Positions 6,469-6,550 of a DNA stretch of 6,550 nucleotides are shown piece by piece (within the stretch, counting starts at the first letter, position 1; every line of letters starts with the position of its first letter). The notes under the pieces were generated by a model. It did not search any database and was not told where the DNA came from. It was given only the letters and a program-made list of their open reading frames with translations. Position numbers and translations under genes: made by a program. The stretch lies in NCBI GenBank assembly GCA_015490215.1, contig WFYH01000260.1, positions 1-6,550 on the forward strand. Direction: 5' to 3'. Origin of the DNA: Aquificaceae bacterium (GTDB lineage: Bacteria; Aquificota; Aquificia; Aquificales; Aquificaceae).

Positions 6469-6550
6469 ATGATAGACATTTCTAAGCTCAAGACGTTTGT
6501 TACAGTTGCAGATTTGGGAAGCTTTTCAAAGGCTTCGGAGATCCTGTATA
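6469..6550 (+). CDS. LysR-type transcriptional regulator, N-terminal 27 codons (cut by window edge)
   Basis: Translation from ATG 6469 gives MIDISKLKTFVTVADLGSFS followed by KASEILY. This is the classic start of the LysR-family winged helix-turn-helix: Leu/Phe at the first helix, then the 'GSFSKASEIL' segment where the family usually has GSFskAAe.L. The effector-binding domain and any target are beyond the edge, so the regulated pathway cannot be named. LysR regulators often control a neighbouring divergent gene, but the gene upstream here (the prepilin peptidase) is co-directional and ends 58 bases away. No ribosome site precedes the ATG, and the promoter at 6429-6456 would leave only a very short leader. 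Confidence 0.85.
   Translation, partial: MIDISKLKTFVTVADLGSFSKASEILY

Overview
The window looks like part of a chromosome from a thermophilic bacterium of the order Aquificales (Aquifex/Hydrogenobacter/Thermocrinis type). The strongest evidence is a 705-residue Argonaute whose PIWI domain and C-terminal end (a final MYWL) closely resemble what I remember of Aquifex aeolicus Argonaute. Supporting evidence is a futalosine-pathway menaquinone gene, proteins rich in Lys, Glu, Arg and Val, tight gene packing and strong GGAGG ribosome sites. The lineage call is inference from remembered sequences, not a database search.

Left half, minus strand (4116 down to 1). Read in the direction of transcription, the order is Argonaute (4116-1999), mqnC (1984-899), a small outer-membrane beta-barrel protein (824-252) and the first 62 codons of an ABC-transporter ATPase (187-1, cut by the window edge). 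Argonaute and mqnC are only 14 bases apart, and the mqnC ribosome site begins inside the Argonaute stop codon, so they are very probably co-transcribed and perhaps translationally coupled. A 7-bp GC-rich hairpin (210-230) separates the barrel gene from the ABC gene and may be a terminator.

Right half, plus strand (4171 to 6550). A 54-bp divergent spacer separates Argonaute from a second compact cluster: long-form ribosome hibernation factor hpf (4171-4773), secF (4783-5664) and a prepilin peptidase (about 5661/5673-6410). The first two are 9 bases apart. secF and the peptidase abut, or overlap by four bases if an unusual ATA start is used. The last two products both act in the inner membrane on exported proteins: SecF assists Sec translocation, and the peptidase trims type IV pilin-like precursors. 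A well-formed promoter at 6429-6456 then precedes the first 27 codons of a LysR-type regulator that runs off the right edge.

The item of greatest biological interest is the Argonaute. It has all four catalytic acidic residues and sits among housekeeping genes rather than with recognisable defence partners. Secondary points are two genes (Argonaute and the LysR regulator) whose best promoter candidates imply very short or absent 5' leaders, and the possible AUA start of the prepilin peptidase. No tRNA, rRNA, CRISPR array, insertion sequence or notable repeat was seen.
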